From assembly GCF_009764645.1 (NCBI RefSeq), contig NZ_RWIM01000017.1, forward strand, positions 1-64,000: DNA of 64,000 bases, given 5' to 3'. This DNA is from Pseudomonas sp. PB106 (GTDB lineage Bacteria; Pseudomonadota; Gammaproteobacteria; Pseudomonadales; Pseudomonadaceae). The position numbers were made by a program, and so were the translations under genes. How positions within the stretch are numbered: the stretch's first letter is position 1; each line of letters begins with the position of its first letter. Below are positions 37,927 to 51,790 of this stretch, piece by piece. Below the pieces are notes generated by a model, which worked only from the letters and a program-made list of their open reading frames with translations, did no database searches and was not told the DNA's origin.

Positions 37927-39780
37927 TCAGACCGCTACCAGCACGATGGCGCCAATGACCAGCACGGCACCAGCAGCCATGGAAGCCGCATACCAACGCA
38001 GTTGACCGGTCTCGGTGCGGCTCAGGGCGGTGTGACCACCCTTGGCCATACGCGGAATCAGACCGATGGTCTGGTCGAGCGGGTCTTTGCGCAGTACGTG
38101 GCTGATCGCAAGGTAAGGCTTGACGAACAGTTTGTCGTAGATCCAGTCGAAGCCCCAGGCAGCGAACCACCAGGCCGAAAGGAAACGGCCGATGCCGCTG
38201 TTGGCGATCGCCGTGACGAAGCGACGCTTGCCGAGGAACAGCAGCGCTGCCAGCAGGATACCGGCCAGGGCGATGGCGCCCGAGGCGATTTCCAGACTGT
38301 GCTTGGCTTCGCCACCGGCATGACCAACGCTTTCTGGCAGCACGCCGTGCAGCGGTGGCACGATCATGGCGCCGACGAACGTCGACAGCACGATCAGCAC
38401 CGACAGTGGCAGCCAGTGCGAGATGCCGTGACCGGCGTGAGCTTCGGTCTTGGCTTCACCGTGGAACGTGATGAAGATCAGGCGGAAGGTGTACAGCGAC
38501 GTCATGAACGCGCCGACCAGACCTGCGTAAAGCAGACCGTGGTTGCCGCTGGCGAACGCTTCCCAAAGGATTTCGTCCTTGGAGTAGAAGCCTGCGGTGA
38601 CCAGTGGCAGAGCGGCCAGCGCAGCACCACCAACGATGAAGCTGGCGTAGGCCAGTGGCAGTTTTTTCCACAGACCGCCCATCTTGAAGATGTTCTGCTC
38701 GTGGTGGCAGGCAACGATCACCGCACCGGAAGCAAGGAACAGCAGGGCCTTGAAGAAGGCGTGGGTCATCAGGTGGAAAATCGCGCCATCCCATGCACCC
38801 ACGCCCAGCGCCAGGAACATGTAGCCGATCTGGCTCATGGTCGAGTAGGCGAGGATACGTTTGATGTCGGTTTGTACCAGCGCGGCGAAACCAGCCAGAA
38901 CCAGCGTCACACCACCAACGATGCCGACCAGGTGGAGGATTTCCGGCGCCAGGGTGAACAGACCGTGGGTACGGGCGATCAGGTAGACACCGGCAGTCAC
39001 CATGGTCGCGGCGTGGATCAGTGCCGACACCGGGGTAGGGCCGGCCATCGCATCCGCGAGCCAGGTTTGCAATGGCAGTTGCGCCGATTTACCGACCGCG
39101 CCACCCAGCAGCATCAGGGTTGCGAGGGTGATCCAGAAGTCGCCGACCTGGAATTTCTGCGGTGCCAGCACCAGCAGTTCCTGGATGTTCAGCGTGCCCA
39201 CTTGCTGGAACAGGATGAACAGGCCGATGGCCATGAACACGTCGCCGATGCGGGTCACGATGAACGCCTTGAGTGCGGCGTTACCGTTGTTGCGGTTGCT
39301 GTAGTAGAAACCGATCAACAGGTACGAGCACAGGCCCACGCCTTCCCAGCCGAAGTACAGGAACAACAGGTTATCGCCGAGCACCAGGAACAGCATGCTG
39401 GCGATAAACAGGTTGGTGTACGAGAAGAAGCGCGAGTAACCCGCTTCGCCACGCATGTACCAGGACGCGAACAGGTGGATCAGGAAACCTACACCGACCA
39501 CAACGCCAAGCATGGTGATCGACAGGCCGTCGACGTAGAGAGCGAAGTCAGGCTTGAAGCCTTCGACCGCCATCCACTTCCACAGCACCAGGGTGTAGTG
39601 ACCGCCTTCGGGTGGCGCGACGTTGAATTGCCAGATGACGTAGGCGGCGACGATCGCCGACAAGCCAATGGAACCCACGCCGATCAGCGCCGAGAGGTTT
39701 TCCGACCAGCGTCCACGGGAGAAGGACAGCAGCAGGAAACCGATCAGAGGGAATACGAAAGTCAGAAAGATCAGGTTCAT
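37927..39780 (-). CDS. nuoL: NADH-quinone oxidoreductase subunit L
   Basis: 617 residues. N-terminal Oxidored_q1_N, then the antiporter core ([17 protein letters not shown] with its Glu; [20 protein letters not shown] with the TM7 region), and a C-terminal long lateral helix (about 520-570, including [14 protein letters not shown]) that braces the membrane arm. ATG overlaps the nuoK stop by 4 bases. Confidence 0.97.
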   Translation of the reverse strand: MNLIFLTFVFPLIGFLLLSFSRGRWSENLSALIGVGSIGLSAIVAAYVIWQFNVAPPEGGHYTLVLWKWMAVEGFKPDFALYVDGLSITMLGVVVGVGFLIHLFASWYMRGEAGYSRFFSYTNLFIASMLFLVLGDNLLFLYFGWEGVGLCSYLLIGFYYSNRNNGNAALKAFIVTRIGDVFMAIGLFILFQQVGTLNIQELLVLAPQKFQVGDFWITLATLMLLGGAVGKSAQLPLQTWLADAMAGPTPVSALIHAATMVTAGVYLIARTHGLFTLAPEILHLVGIVGGVTLVLAGFAALVQTDIKRILAYSTMSQIGYMFLALGVGAWDGAIFHLMTHAFFKALLFLASGAVIVACHHEQNIFKMGGLWKKLPLAYASFIVGGAALAALPLVTAGFYSKDEILWEAFASGNHGLLYAGLVGAFMTSLYTFRLIFITFHGEAKTEAHAGHGISHWLPLSVLIVLSTFVGAMIVPPLHGVLPESVGHAGGEAKHSLEIASGAIALAGILLAALLFLGKRRFVTAIANSGIGRFLSAWWFAAWGFDWIYDKLFVKPYLAISHVLRKDPLDQTIGLIPRMAKGGHTALSRTETGQLRWYAASMAAGAVLVIGAIVLVAV

Positions 39781-40085
39781 CCGCGCATCTCACTGGCAGC
39801 GTCAATATCGAGCGTGTGGAAGCGGCGATACAGTTGCAGCAGGATCGCCAGACCAATACTGGCCTCGGCAGCTGCCAAGCTGATCACCAGGATGAACATG
39901 ATCTGTCCATCCGGCTGGCCCCAACGGGCGCCTGCAACGATGAACGCCAGTGCAGAGGCGTTCATCATTACTTCCAGACTCATCAACACGAACAAAATGT
40001 TGCGGCGGACCATCAGGCCGACCAGACCAAGGCAGAACAGGATGCCGGCAACGGCCAATCCATGCTCGAGAGGGATAGCAGGCAT
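39777..40085 (-). CDS. nuoK: NADH-quinone oxidoreductase subunit K
   Basis: 102 residues, three helices. Both conserved membrane glutamates of the proton path are present: MSLEVMMNA (about residue 36) and [11 protein letters not shown] (about 72). Between nuoJ and nuoL. Confidence 0.96.
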   Translation of the reverse strand: MPAIPLEHGLAVAGILFCLGLVGLMVRRNILFVLMSLEVMMNASALAFIVAGARWGQPDGQIMFILVISLAAAEASIGLAILLQLYRRFHTLDIDAASEMRG

Positions 40086-40088
40086 GTC

Positions 40089-40589
40089 TTACTCCTTCGC
40101 CTCGTTACGGCCCAAATGGAACGCCGTGACGGCTGCGGCGAGCAGCAGCATCGAGGCGAGTTCGACCACCAGCAGGTACGGGCCGAACAGGCTGATGCCC
40201 ACGGCTTTCGCGTCTACGGTGGTGTGGCCGATGGCCTGACCGCTCTGGTGAGCGAACAGCACATACAGCAGTTCGGCCAGCAGCAGCGCGGCGAGAATCA
40301 CCGGCCCTGCCCAGATGCCGGGCTTGAGCCAGACGCGTTCTTGCTGAACCGAGGCCGGGCCGAGGTTGAGCATCATCACCACGAACACGAACAGCACCAT
40401 GATGGCGCCGGCGTAGGCGATCACTTCCAGCACGCCGGCGAACGGTGCGCCGAGTGCGAAGAAGGTCATGGCCACAGCAATCAACGAGATGATCAGGTAG
40501 AGCAGGGCGTGCACAGGGTTGGTGTTGGTGACCACACGAAGCGTGGACACCACCGCAATACCCGATGCGAAATAGAAAGCGAATTCCAT
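40089..40589 (-). CDS. nuoJ: NADH-quinone oxidoreductase subunit J
   Basis: 166 residues, five helices. Contains the pi-bulge region [19 protein letters not shown] of the third helix that couples quinone reduction to proton movement. Three bases separate it from nuoK. Confidence 0.96.
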   Translation of the reverse strand: MEFAFYFASGIAVVSTLRVVTNTNPVHALLYLIISLIAVAMTFFALGAPFAGVLEVIAYAGAIMVLFVFVVMMLNLGPASVQQERVWLKPGIWAGPVILAALLLAELLYVLFAHQSGQAIGHTTVDAKAVGISLFGPYLLVVELASMLLLAAAVTAFHLGRNEAKE

Positions 40590-40598
40590 CGTTCTTCC

Positions 40599-41147
40599 TT
40601 AAGGCAGCAAGCTCTTCACGTTGATCGGTTCGGCTTCGTTCTGTGCGGCGCCTTTCGGCTTGCCAGCGATTGCCATACCTGCAACACGATAGAAGTTGTA
40701 ATCAGGGTTTTTGCCGGGGCCGGAGATCAGCAGATCTTCTTTCTCGTACACCAGGTCCTGACGTTTGAACTCGGCCATCTCGAAATCCGGTGTCAGCTGG
40801 ATCGCGGTGGTCGGACAGGCTTCCTCGCAGAGACCGCAGAAAATGCAGCGCGAGAAGTTGATACGGAAGAAGTCCGGGTACCAGCGACCGTCTTCGGTTT
40901 CAGCTTTCTGCAGCGAGATGCAACCCACCGGGCAAGCCACGGCGCACAGGTTGCAGGCTACGCAACGCTCTTCGCCATCGGGGTCGCGGGTCAGGACGAT
41001 GCGACCACGGTAGCGTGGTGGCAGGTAGACCGCTTCTTCCGGGTATTGCAGGGTGTCGCGCTTGCGGAAGCCATGGCCGAAGACCATGACCAGGCTGCGC
41101 AACTGGGTACCAGTACCCTTAACGATGTCGCCAATATATTTGAACAT
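40599..41147 (-). CDS. nuoI: NADH-quinone oxidoreductase subunit I
   Basis: 182 residues, ferredoxin-type. Two complete 4Fe-4S motifs, [16 protein letters not shown] and [16 protein letters not shown], hold clusters N6a and N6b that pass electrons to NuoB. Follows nuoH by 11 bases. Confidence 0.97.
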   Translation of the reverse strand: MFKYIGDIVKGTGTQLRSLVMVFGHGFRKRDTLQYPEEAVYLPPRYRGRIVLTRDPDGEERCVACNLCAVACPVGCISLQKAETEDGRWYPDFFRINFSRCIFCGLCEEACPTTAIQLTPDFEMAEFKRQDLVYEKEDLLISGPGKNPDYNFYRVAGMAIAGKPKGAAQNEAEPINVKSLLP

Positions 41148-41158
41148 GGGTCAAATCC

Positions 41159-42166
41159 TCACTGAACCGCGACTGCTGGCGTGTTCCACAACACGACTGC
41201 AGCGGTCACCAGCAAATTGATCAGGGTCAGTGGCAGGCAGAATTTCCAGCTGAAATCCATCACCTGGTCATAACGCGGACGCGGGATAGAGGCGCGCAGC
41301 AGGATGAACAGCATGATGAAGAACGCGGTCTTCAGTGCGAACCAGACGAACGCCAGTTGCGGCAAGATGCCGAACGGACCGTGCCAGCCACCGAAGAACA
41401 GGGTGACCAACAGCGCCGAGATCAGGATGATGCCGATGTATTCACCGACGAAGAACATGCCCCATTTCATACCGGCGTATTCAATGTGGTAACCGTCGGC
41501 CAGTTCCTGTTCCGCTTCCGGCTGGTCGAACGGGTGACGGTGAGTCACGGCGACGCCAGCGATGAAGAAGGTACAGAAGCCGAAGAACTGCGGAATGATG
41601 AACCACAGGTTCTGCGCCTGGTACTCGACGATGTCGCGCATGTTGAACGAGCCGACCTGCACCACGATGCCCATCAGGGCCAGGCCCATGAACACTTCGT
41701 AGGACACGGTCTGCGCCGACGCACGCAAGCTGCCGAGCAGGGCGAACTTGTTGTTACTCGACCAGCCGGCGAACAACACCGCGTAGACCGACAGACCGGC
41801 CATGGCGAAGAAGAACAGCAGGCCGATGTTCAGATCCGCCACGCCCCAGGTCGGGGTGATCGGGATAATCGCAAACGCGATCAGCAAGGCCGACATGGCC
41901 ACCACCGGTGCCAAAGTGAAAATCACTTTATCGGCAAACGGCGGGGTCCAGTCTTCCTTGAAGAACATCTTCAGCATGTCGGCGGCGATCTGGAACATAC
42001 CAAACGGACCAACGCGGTTCGGACCGTAACGGTCCTGCCACCAGCCCAGCAGGCGACGTTCGACAAAGCTGAGCAGCGCGCCTGCAACCACCACGGCCAG
42101 CAGAATCACGATGGCTTTGACGACCGAGAGGATCACATCGATCACTTCAGGGGTGAACCAGGTCAT
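41159..42166 (-). CDS. nuoH: NADH-quinone oxidoreductase subunit H
   Basis: 335 residues, eight helices. The quinone-chamber loops are conserved: [19 protein letters not shown] near the N-terminus and the Glu-rich [19 protein letters not shown] loop. ATG overlaps the nuoG stop by 4 bases. Confidence 0.97.
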   Translation of the reverse strand: MTWFTPEVIDVILSVVKAIVILLAVVVAGALLSFVERRLLGWWQDRYGPNRVGPFGMFQIAADMLKMFFKEDWTPPFADKVIFTLAPVVAMSALLIAFAIIPITPTWGVADLNIGLLFFFAMAGLSVYAVLFAGWSSNNKFALLGSLRASAQTVSYEVFMGLALMGIVVQVGSFNMRDIVEYQAQNLWFIIPQFFGFCTFFIAGVAVTHRHPFDQPEAEQELADGYHIEYAGMKWGMFFVGEYIGIILISALLVTLFFGGWHGPFGILPQLAFVWFALKTAFFIMLFILLRASIPRPRYDQVMDFSWKFCLPLTLINLLVTAAVVLWNTPAVAVQ

Positions 42167-44877
42167 TGCGCTGCCTCCTGCAGACCGTCGACGGATACGC
42201 CGGCGAATGCCGGTGGAATGCCGGCGATGCCCGCAGGCAATGCCACCAGACCTGCGCCCAGTTCTTCATTGATGCGCAGCGGCAGACGCAGGGTCTGACC
42301 GGCCACGTTCAGGTTCAGCAAGGCACCGTCGTTGACGCCCAGACGATCCGCTTCCGACTTGGCCAGTGCCACGTAAGCAGCCGGAATGCGCTCTTGAACC
42401 GGCGCGGCTTTCGAAGAGTTTTCTTCGCTGCCGAACAGGTGGAAGAACGGCACGGCTTGCCAGGTGCCCGGCGCCGGGTTGAACGCACGTGGCGCAGCGG
42501 CGAACCAGTTCAGCGAATCGCCAGTGCTTTCGATCAGGCGGGTGCCCGGATCGCCAGCGCGCAGGTGACCACCGACTTCGTCCTGGAACTTGTTCCACGC
42601 TTGTGGCGAGTTCCAGCCCGGCGACCATGCAAACGGTACTTGCTGACGCGGTTCGGCAGAGCCCGAGTAACCTTCCATGGAGAAGGCGAACGCGGTGTCT
42701 TTGTCTTGCGGGGTGCGCGGTTCGTGAACGCTGATGTCGGCGCGCATCGCGGTGCGACCGGAGTAACGCAGCGGCTCACGCGCCAGTTTCAGACCCTTGA
42801 TGCGGAACGCCGCGGACGGTGCAGCGTCGACGATACGCGCCAGTTGCTCGGTGCTCGAAGCAACGGCAGCGGTGACGTGGTCGAGTTGCGTCCAGTCGAT
42901 TGGCTGGTTCAGCAGGGTGGCGCGCAGGGCGTGCAGCCAGCGCCAGCCTTCGTGTACCAGAATGCTTGCGTCCAGGTATTGCGGATCGAAAACCTGGAAG
43001 AAGCGCTGGGCGCGACCTTCCTGGCTGACCAGCGTACCGTCGCCTTCAGCAAAGCTTGCGGCTGGCAGCACCAGGTGCGCGCGGTCGCTGGTAGCGGTTT
43101 TCTGATGGTCGGCAACGATCACCACTTGCGCCGCGTTCAGTGCCGCATCGACTTTCTCTTTCGCGGTGCGGGTGTACAGATCGTTTTCCAGCACAACAAT
43201 CGCGTCAGCCTTACCGTCGATGACGGCTTGCAGCGCGGCGTCGACCGATTCGCCACCGAGCATGGCCAGGCCGAGGCTGTTGGCTTCCGGCACGATCAGG
43301 CTGATCGAACCGTTCTTCTCGCGCAGCTTCAGCGCCTTGGCGATGTTCGCGGCGGCTTCGATCAAGGCTTTGGAACCCAGCGAAGTACCGGCGATGATCA
43401 GCGGACGTTTGGCCGCGAGCAGGGCATCAGCAATGCGCTGGGCCAGTTCCAGGGCTTCAGCGTCCAGACCTTCAACGGCCGGAGCGCTGGCATCCAGTGC
43501 GTGGGCAACGGCGAAACCGATGCGCGCCAGATCGTCCGGAGCGGCGTGTACGCATTCTTCAGCGATGTCGTCGAGCTTGGTTTCCGCGAGGCTGGCGATG
43601 AACAGCGGGTTCAGCGCGTGCTGACCGATGTTCTTCACGGCGGCGTCGAGCCAAGGCTGAACGCGCATGGCTTCGGCCATGTCCTCAGCTTTGCCTTTGA
43701 CCGACTGACGCAGCGACAGCGCCACACGGGCGGCGGTCTGGGTCAGGTCTTCACCTAGGACGAAAATCGCATCGTGATCTTCGATGTCGCGCATGTTCGG
43801 CACTGGCAGCGGGCTGTCTTTCAGCACTTGCAGGACCAGACGGATGCGCTCCAGTTCGGACGCTTCGATACCCGAGTAGAAGTGTTCGGCGCCCACCAGT
43901 TCACGCAACGCGTAGTTGCTTTCGAGGCTGGCACGCGGCGAACCGATACCGACGATGTTGCGACCGCGCAGCAGATCAGCGGCTTTATCCAGTGCCGCGT
44001 CGAGACCGAGCTTGGTGCCGTCGGCTAGCAGCGGCTGACGTGGACGGTCGGTGCGGTTGACGTAGCCATAACCGAAACGGCCACGGTCGCACAGGAAGTA
44101 CTGGTTCACCGAACCGTTGAAACGGTTTTCGATACGACGCAGTTCGCCGTAACGCTCGCCCGGGGAGATGTTGCAACCGCTCGAGCAGCCATGGCAGATG
44201 CTTGGCGAGAACTGCATGTCCCACTTACGGTTGTAGCGCTCGGAGTGAGTCTTGTCGGTGAACACACCGGTCGGGCAGACCTCGGTGAGGTTGCCGGAGA
44301 ACTCGCTTTCGAGGGTGCCGTCTTCAACGCGACCGAAGTACACGTTGTCGTGGGCGCCGAATACACCGAGGTCGGTGCCGCCAGCGTAATCCTTATAGAA
44401 ACGCACGCAGCGGTAGCAAGCGATGCAGCGGTTCATTTCGTGGGAAATGAACGGGCCCAATTGCTGGTTCTGGTGGGTGCGTTTGGTGAAGCGATAACGG
44501 CGCTCGTTGTGGCCGGTCATCACTGTCATGTCTTGCAGGTGGCAATGACCGCCTTCTTCGCACACAGGGCAGTCGTGCGGGTGGTTGGTCATCAGCCATT
44601 CAACAACACTGGCGCGGAACGCCTTGGATTCATCATCGTCGATGGAGATCCAGGTGTTGTCGGTGGCCGGGGTCATGCAGGACATGACGATGCGACCACG
44701 GGTGTCGTTCTCGTCGGTGTACTGCTTGACCGCGCACTGGCGGCAAGCCCCGACGCTACCGAGCGCGGGGTGCCAGCAGAAATATGGAATGTCGAGGCCC
44801 AGCGACAGACATGCCTGTAACAGGTTGTCTGCCCCGTCGACTTCGAGCGCTTTGCCGTCTACGTGGATAGTGGCCAT
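42163..44877 (-). CDS. nuoG: NADH-quinone oxidoreductase subunit G
   Basis: 904 residues. N-terminal 2Fe-2S ferredoxin domain (C-W-H-P...GACRQCAV), the His-Cys cluster [11 protein letters not shown], the 4Fe-4S site [11 protein letters not shown], the extra N7 cluster site CHGCSSGCN (a feature of the E. coli type), then a molybdopterin-oxidoreductase-like domain without cofactor. Separated from nuoF by 136 bases holding a hairpin, the widest gap in the operon. Confidence 0.97.
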   Translation of the reverse strand: MATIHVDGKALEVDGADNLLQACLSLGLDIPYFCWHPALGSVGACRQCAVKQYTDENDTRGRIVMSCMTPATDNTWISIDDDESKAFRASVVEWLMTNHPHDCPVCEEGGHCHLQDMTVMTGHNERRYRFTKRTHQNQQLGPFISHEMNRCIACYRCVRFYKDYAGGTDLGVFGAHDNVYFGRVEDGTLESEFSGNLTEVCPTGVFTDKTHSERYNRKWDMQFSPSICHGCSSGCNISPGERYGELRRIENRFNGSVNQYFLCDRGRFGYGYVNRTDRPRQPLLADGTKLGLDAALDKAADLLRGRNIVGIGSPRASLESNYALRELVGAEHFYSGIEASELERIRLVLQVLKDSPLPVPNMRDIEDHDAIFVLGEDLTQTAARVALSLRQSVKGKAEDMAEAMRVQPWLDAAVKNIGQHALNPLFIASLAETKLDDIAEECVHAAPDDLARIGFAVAHALDASAPAVEGLDAEALELAQRIADALLAAKRPLIIAGTSLGSKALIEAAANIAKALKLREKNGSISLIVPEANSLGLAMLGGESVDAALQAVIDGKADAIVVLENDLYTRTAKEKVDAALNAAQVVIVADHQKTATSDRAHLVLPAASFAEGDGTLVSQEGRAQRFFQVFDPQYLDASILVHEGWRWLHALRATLLNQPIDWTQLDHVTAAVASSTEQLARIVDAAPSAAFRIKGLKLAREPLRYSGRTAMRADISVHEPRTPQDKDTAFAFSMEGYSGSAEPRQQVPFAWSPGWNSPQAWNKFQDEVGGHLRAGDPGTRLIESTGDSLNWFAAAPRAFNPAPGTWQAVPFFHLFGSEENSSKAAPVQERIPAAYVALAKSEADRLGVNDGALLNLNVAGQTLRLPLRINEELGAGLVALPAGIAGIPPAFAGVSVDGLQEAAQ

Positions 44878-44978
44878 GGTTCAAAGGTCTTCGTTGGCCC
44901 GGTGTCAGCGGGCGTGGCTAATGGAATCTTGTTATCCGTCCGAATCCAGTCAGCCCCGAAAGGCGTCATCGGACGAAA

Positions 44979-45002
44979 GGCGAAGGGCACGGACCCTTCG
45001 CC
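44979..45002. other. Hairpin in the nuoF-nuoG gap
   Basis: GGCGAAGGG pairs with CCCTTCGCC around a 6-base loop. The T-run (TTTTT, 45003-45007) is on the plus-strand side, so for minus-strand nuo mRNA it lies upstream of the stem as an A-run and a full terminator is unlikely; an mRNA-stability or processing structure fits better. Confidence 0.55.
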
Positions 45003-45013
45003 TTTTTAAGCGT

Positions 45014-46369
45014 TTACGCGCCGATTACGATCGGCCTTGCCAGAGGCGGGACGGCGGCGCTAACAGGCGCGATACCGGCTTCGAACTCTGGACGGAAGTA
45101 TTTGATGGCACTGCCCAACGGCTCCACGGCACCCGGTGCGTGAGCACAGAAGGTCTTGCCTGGGCCGAGGAAGCCGACCAGACCCAGCAGCGTCTCGATG
45201 TCGCCTGGCTGACCGCGGCCTTCTTCGATGGCCATCAGCAGCTTGACGCTCCATGGCAAACCATCACGGCACGGGGTGCAGAAGCCGCAGGACTCGCGAG
45301 CGAAGAACTGCTCCATGTTGCGCAACAGCGACACCATGTTGACGCTGTCGTCCACCGCCATGGCCAGGCCGGTACCCATACGGGTGCCCACTTTGGCGAT
45401 GCCGCCGGCGTACATTTGCGCGTCGAGGTGTTCTGGCAGGAGGAAACCGGTACCGGCGCCACCTGGCTGCCAGGCCTTGAGCTTGAAGCCGTCGCGCATG
45501 CCGCCAGCGTAGTCTTCGAACAGCTCGCGACCGGTGACGCCGAATGGCAGTTCCCACAGGCCCGGGTTTTTGACTTTGCCGGAGAAGCCCATGAGCTTGG
45601 TGCCCATGTCTTCGCTGCCTTCGCGGGCCAACGATTTGTACCAGTCAACGCCGTCGGCAATGATCGCCGGCACGTTGCACAGGGTTTCGACGTTGTTCAC
45701 GCAAGTCGGTTTGCCCCACACGCCAACGGCGGCAGGGAAGGGCGGCTTGGAGCGCGGGTTGGCACGGCGGCCTTCGAGGGAGTTGATCAGTGCGGTTTCT
45801 TCACCGCAGATATAACGCCCGGCGCCGGTGTGGACGAACAGCTCGAAATCAAAACCGCTGCCCAGAATGTTCTTGCCCAGCAGGCCCGCAGCCTTGGCTT
45901 CTTCCACGGCACGGTTGAGGTGCTTGGCGGCGGTGGTGTATTCGCCACGCAGGAAGATATAGCCACGGTAGGTTTTCAGCGCGCGCGCGCTGATCAGCAT
46001 GCCTTCGATCAGCAGATGGGGCAGTTGCTCCATCAGCATGCGGTCTTTCCAGGTGTTCGGCTCCATTTCATCCGCGTTGCACAGCAGGTAGCGGATGTTG
46101 ATGGATTCGTCTTTGGGCATCAGGCCCCACTTCACGCCCGTGGGGAAGCCTGCACCGCCGCGCCCTTTCAAGCCTGCGTCTTTCACGGTCTGGACGATGG
46201 CGTCCTGATCCATGTCGGCGAAGGCTTTGCGCGCCGCGGCGTAACCGTTCTTGGCCTGGTACTCGTCGAGCCACACGGCTTCGCCGTCATCGCGCAGACG
46301 CCAGGTCAGCGGGTGAGTCTCGGCCGAACGCTGAATGCGGTTGGCAGGACCGAAAGATGTCAGGGTCAT
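45014..46369 (-). CDS. nuoF: NADH-quinone oxidoreductase subunit F
   Basis: 451 residues. NADH and FMN binding site: [14 protein letters not shown] and the [14 protein letters not shown] region; the N3 4Fe-4S cluster is held by [11 protein letters not shown] and a later Cys in TFCAHA. Entry point of electrons from NADH. Start overlaps the nuoE stop by 4 bases. Confidence 0.97.
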   Translation of the reverse strand: MTLTSFGPANRIQRSAETHPLTWRLRDDGEAVWLDEYQAKNGYAAARKAFADMDQDAIVQTVKDAGLKGRGGAGFPTGVKWGLMPKDESINIRYLLCNADEMEPNTWKDRMLMEQLPHLLIEGMLISARALKTYRGYIFLRGEYTTAAKHLNRAVEEAKAAGLLGKNILGSGFDFELFVHTGAGRYICGEETALINSLEGRRANPRSKPPFPAAVGVWGKPTCVNNVETLCNVPAIIADGVDWYKSLAREGSEDMGTKLMGFSGKVKNPGLWELPFGVTGRELFEDYAGGMRDGFKLKAWQPGGAGTGFLLPEHLDAQMYAGGIAKVGTRMGTGLAMAVDDSVNMVSLLRNMEQFFARESCGFCTPCRDGLPWSVKLLMAIEEGRGQPGDIETLLGLVGFLGPGKTFCAHAPGAVEPLGSAIKYFRPEFEAGIAPVSAAVPPLARPIVIGA

Positions 46370-46863
46370 ACGTAGCCCTCGAGCAGTTTGGCGACGCCAG
46401 CAGGCTGCACATCACCAAAGGTGTCGTCGTCGATCATCAGCGCCGGCGCCTTGTCGCAGTTGCCGAGGCAGCAGACCGGCAGCAGGGTGAAACGACCGTC
46501 GGCGGTGGTCTGACCCAGGCCGATGCCCAGATTGTTCTGGATTTCGCTGACCACCGACTCGTGGCCACCGATGTAGCAGACCATGCTGTCGCAGACGCGA
46601 ATGATGTGACGGCCAACCGGCTGACGGAAAATCTGGCTATAGAACGTCGCCACACCTTCAACGTCGCTGGCCGGAATGCCGAGCATTTCGCCGATCGCGT
46701 ACAAGGCGCCATCCGGCACCCAACCGCGTTCTTTCTGAACGATCTTCAGGGCTTCGATCGACGCCGCGCGCGGGTCTTCGTAGTGATGCAGCTCGTGCTC
46801 GATGGCCGAGCGCTCGGTTTCACTGAGGGTGAAACGGTCTGTCTGGATAAGCGTGCTGTTCAT
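46366..46863 (-). CDS. nuoE: NADH-quinone oxidoreductase subunit E
   Basis: 165 residues, thioredoxin-like. The 2Fe-2S cluster N1a ligands are in [11 protein letters not shown] and [10 protein letters not shown] (C-x4-C and C-x3-C). Two bases after nuoCD. Confidence 0.97.
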   Translation of the reverse strand: MNSTLIQTDRFTLSETERSAIEHELHHYEDPRAASIEALKIVQKERGWVPDGALYAIGEMLGIPASDVEGVATFYSQIFRQPVGRHIIRVCDSMVCYIGGHESVVSEIQNNLGIGLGQTTADGRFTLLPVCCLGNCDKAPALMIDDDTFGDVQPAGVAKLLEGYV

Positions 46864-46865
46864 GC

Positions 46866-48725
<1,860 letters not shown>

Positions 48726-49400
48726 TCAGACTTCGTCAGGGCTGCGCAGGTTGGTGACTGCGATTCGCTGTTCGCGGCGCTGTTCCTTCTGCGAAGGCAT
48801 GTCGGCGCGATAAACGCCTTGATCACCAACGACCCAGGAAAGCGGACGACGCTCCTGTCCAATCGATTCCTGCAACAGCATCAAGCCTTGCAGAAATGCT
48901 TCCGGACGGGGCGGGCAGCCAGGTACGTAGACGTCCACGGGCAGGAACTTGTCCACCCCTTGAACCACAGAGTAGATGTCGTACATGCCACCGGAGTTGG
49001 CGCACGAACCCATGGAGATAACCCACTTCGGCTCGAGCATCTGCTCGTAGAGACGCTGAATGATCGGCGCCATCTTGATGAAGCAGGTGCCGGCGATAAC
49101 CATGAAGTCGGCCTGACGCGGCGATGCCCGGATCACTTCGGCGCCAAAGCGCGCGATGTCGTGGGGCGCCGTGAAGGCGGTGGTCATTTCCACGTAGCAG
49201 CACGACAAGCCGAAGTTGTACGGCCACAGGGAGTTCTTACGTCCCCAGTTGACCGCGCCACTCAGCACGTCTTCCAGCTTGCCCATGAAAATGTTTTTGT
49301 GGACTTGATCTTCTAACGGATCGGAAACGGTTTCCCGTTCGCCAATCGGATACTGCTCGTTAGGAGCATCGGGGTCGATCCTGGTGAGATTGTATTGCAT
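48726..49400 (-). CDS. nuoB: NADH-quinone oxidoreductase subunit B
   Basis: 224 residues. Holds cluster N2 next to quinone: GLSCCYVEM (adjacent Cys pair), [11 protein letters not shown] and VPGCPPRPE give all four ligands. ATG 49400 has GAGG 8 bases upstream; the TTG at 49406 was rejected. Confidence 0.97.
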   Translation of the reverse strand: MQYNLTRIDPDAPNEQYPIGERETVSDPLEDQVHKNIFMGKLEDVLSGAVNWGRKNSLWPYNFGLSCCYVEMTTAFTAPHDIARFGAEVIRASPRQADFMVIAGTCFIKMAPIIQRLYEQMLEPKWVISMGSCANSGGMYDIYSVVQGVDKFLPVDVYVPGCPPRPEAFLQGLMLLQESIGQERRPLSWVVGDQGVYRADMPSQKEQRREQRIAVTNLRSPDEV

Positions 49401-49410
49401 TGCCAAAGCC

Positions 49411-49824
49411 TCATTGTTTCAGCTTCGCCTGCCGCTTGCGACGAGCTTCCGGAGCCCAGTCAAGGGCGCCCACTCGGAACAGGTAGACAAGACCTGCCAA
49501 CAGAATTGCTATGAAAACGAGAGCTTCGACGAATCCGGTCCAGCCGCTTTCGCGGACGGACACAGACCATGCAAAGAGAAAGAGGGCTTCGATATCGAAG
49601 ATCACGAACAGCATCGCGACCAGATAGAATTTGGCTGAGAGCCGCAAGCGGGCGCCACCGGTAGGTAGCATGCCCGACTCGAACGGTTCGTTTTTGCTGC
49701 GGCCCCAGGCTTTTGACCCGAGGAGGCTGGAAACGCCAAGCATGAAGGCGCAGAGGCCGACGACACCCAGAAGGAAAATGGCAAAGCCCCAGTTGTGGGC
49801 CATGAGTCCTGTCGCTTCGGGCAT
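49411..49824 (-). CDS. nuoA: NADH-quinone oxidoreductase subunit A
   Basis: 137 residues, three helices, with the switch-loop motif [11 protein letters not shown] between helices 1 and 2 and the [11 protein letters not shown] helix. First gene of the 13-gene nuo operon. ATG 49824 has AAGGATT 6 to 8 bases upstream; the longer frame to 49899 has no such support. Confidence 0.96.
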   Translation of the reverse strand: MPEATGLMAHNWGFAIFLLGVVGLCAFMLGVSSLLGSKAWGRSKNEPFESGMLPTGGARLRLSAKFYLVAMLFVIFDIEALFLFAWSVSVRESGWTGFVEALVFIAILLAGLVYLFRVGALDWAPEARRKRQAKLKQ

Positions 49825-50296
49825 GCTGGTAATCCTTAACAGAGAGCAAAGGTCTCTGAGCTTGATAAAGAAATAGGCAGTGACGATATGTCGCAGCAAT
49901 CAATCGCGCTGATTTTATGGCTAAACACCCGGCAAGTAAAATTCCTATAGCGAAATTATTTATTGGAATAAGGACATAGCGCCCCTCTAACCCCCGGCGG
50001 CCCATGCGTTGCGGGCATTAGCCGGAATTCAACGAATTATGTTTTGTTGGAAATGTAACGAACATAGTTGCCGCTAAATGATAATTAATATCGTTTGGAG
50101 TGCTTTTGTAACTGTTTAACGGGTGAGGTATTGGGAAGTTGTCTTACTTGCACATTACTGCAAGTTGCGAAGGTGCCCGTTTTACCCGATTTTTCCTGCA
50201 CCGATACCGCTCTGGATCAATGTTTTTGACCGAGCGCCGCGGATCCCTGTGGCAGCGAGCTGTGGTGGGCCGGAAGTCTTGTGTCCAACCGAGAAC

Positions 50297-50388
50297 CCTG
50301 TGGGAGCTGGCTTGCCAGCGATGGCGGCCAGTCAGCCACTATGGATTTGTCTGAACCACCGCTATCGCTGGCAAGCCAGCTCCCACAG
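50297..50388. repeat. REPIN, family A
   Basis: Inverted arms of GTGGGAGCTGGCTTGCCAGC with a 45-base spacer. Confidence 0.85.
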
Positions 50389-50428
50389 TGTTTTGTGGTG
50401 TGTCCTGAATTGTGTGAGCACCAAGAAC

Positions 50429-50458
50429 CCTGTGGGAGCGAGCTTGCTCGCGAAAGCG
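50429..50458. repeat. Single REP, GTGGGAGCGAGCTTGCTCGC variant
   Basis: An unpaired REP 40 bases after the previous REPIN; a variant sequence seen only once in the window. Confidence 0.75.
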
Positions 50459-50516
50459 CCAGATCAATCACCACCAGACCCGACGCCTTGCACGCCAGGC
50501 CTGAACCCCAATCCTC

Positions 50517-51758
50517 TCAGCCAAACCGCACAGCCAGCTTCGAAGCCGCCACCGAAAACGCAGTTTTCATCTCCTCAACCACCCCATCATCATGCGCAAA
50601 CGACAAATAAACCCGTCCATAAGGCGAAGGCATCACCAACACCCCAGCCTCGCGCAACGCCAGATGCAGCGCTTTACTAAACTCCGCATCGCCACATTCC
50701 AGCGCCTCGGCATAGCTGGTCGGCGCCTGCGCCGAAGGCCAGATCCCGAAAACATTGCCGTATCCACTGGTGCTCACTGTCATCCCGTGCGCCTTGAACG
50801 AGGCCCCCACGGAAGCACGCAGCGCCTCACCCCGCGCAATCAAACGCTGATAATCCGCATCATCCAGTTGCGCCAGGGTGCTGATCACCGCCGCACACGC
50901 CATCGGGTTGCCGCTGAACGTGCCGCCCCGCAATACGCGACCTTCCTCAAATCCCGCCAAGATATGCGGCTTGCCAACAATCGCCGACACCGGCACACCA
51001 TTGCCAATCGCCTTGCCAACACTGGCGATGTCCGGATTCAGCCCCGCCTGCAAACCCGCGAGCCCGGCGAACAGGCGAAAACCCATCAATACTTCATCAC
51101 AAATCACCAGCGCGCCATGCCGATGCGCGACGTCCTGCACATGCAGCAGATAGCCCGGCGCCGGCATGATGCAGCCAGCATTGGCGAGCATCGGCTCAAG
51201 GATCACCGCCGCAATGTCTGAATCCTCAGCGAACAACCGCTCGACATCGTCAAAGTCATTGAAGCGCAGCAACGTCGTGCGCGGCGTAGAAGGTCGCTGA
51301 CCCTCAGCGAAATTCGCCTCACTGGACGACACATTGCCGAAGCTGACGTCATCAAACCAACCGTCGAAACCCGCGGCCATTTTCGCGATGCGCCCGCGTC
51401 CGGTATAGGCGCGGGCAGCACGGCAGGCCAGATGCACGGCTTCGCTGCCGGAGTTGGTGAAAATCACTTTGCTCATTGCGCCGGTGTGCGCCGCCAGTGC
51501 AGAAGCGGCTGCGTGTTCGCGGACATGTGCCCACGACGGCGCTGCGGAATCGGCCAGGGCTGCCGCGACCTGTTCGTTGACGCAGTTATTGGCGTGGCCC
51601 AACAACACCGCGCCGAAACCGAGCGCGGTGTCGATGTAGCGACGACCTTTGTCGTCATACACGTACGCGTCCTTGCCGTTGCGAATAAACAGGGTTTCGC
51701 CATTGAGTTCCGGAAGGATGCGTGCGGCGCTGGAGACATCGCCAATCAGGTTACGCAT
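50517..51758 (-). CDS. Class III PLP-dependent aminotransferase, HemL-like
   Basis: 413 residues. PLP enzyme fold: TNSGSEAVHLACRAAR (phosphate-binding helix), ILEPMLANAG, VICDEVLMGFR and the lysine in PDIASVGKAIGNG that forms the aldimine. Closest by eye to the glutamate-1-semialdehyde aminomutase/aspartate aminotransferase-family group, but its neighbours point to catabolism rather than haem synthesis. ATG 51758 is supported by CAGAGG upstream. It is the last of four co-directional genes (permease, cupin, LysR, aminotransferase). Substrate unknown. Confidence 0.87.
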   Translation of the reverse strand: MRNLIGDVSSAARILPELNGETLFIRNGKDAYVYDDKGRRYIDTALGFGAVLLGHANNCVNEQVAAALADSAAPSWAHVREHAAASALAAHTGAMSKVIFTNSGSEAVHLACRAARAYTGRGRIAKMAAGFDGWFDDVSFGNVSSSEANFAEGQRPSTPRTTLLRFNDFDDVERLFAEDSDIAAVILEPMLANAGCIMPAPGYLLHVQDVAHRHGALVICDEVLMGFRLFAGLAGLQAGLNPDIASVGKAIGNGVPVSAIVGKPHILAGFEEGRVLRGGTFSGNPMACAAVISTLAQLDDADYQRLIARGEALRASVGASFKAHGMTVSTSGYGNVFGIWPSAQAPTSYAEALECGDAEFSKALHLALREAGVLVMPSPYGRVYLSFAHDDGVVEEMKTAFSVAASKLAVRFG

Positions 51759-51790
51759 AGAAGCCTCTGTACTTATTAATAGGTGAGCGT

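Larger units (their letters stand above)
49825..50516. other. Intergenic region upstream of nuoA
   Basis: About 690 bases. The nuo promoter must lie in its left part but I could not assign -10/-35 elements with confidence. An AT-rich stretch (GATAATTAATATC, 50080-50092) stands out. The right part holds REP elements. No convincing gene on either strand. Confidence 0.6.

Noticed and set aside
38002-40239. 745-codon ORF on the plus strand
   Set aside because: It lies antisense to nuoL and nuoK, has a Gln/His/Asp-rich composition typical of mirror frames in GC-rich DNA, and no domain.
50080-50092. GATAATTAATATC as a Fur or similar box
   Set aside because: Only short 4-base arms match and no iron-related gene is adjacent.
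50297-50458. Regularly spaced repeats as a CRISPR array
   Set aside because: The units are inverted REP palindromes of differing sequence and orientation, with no cas genes.
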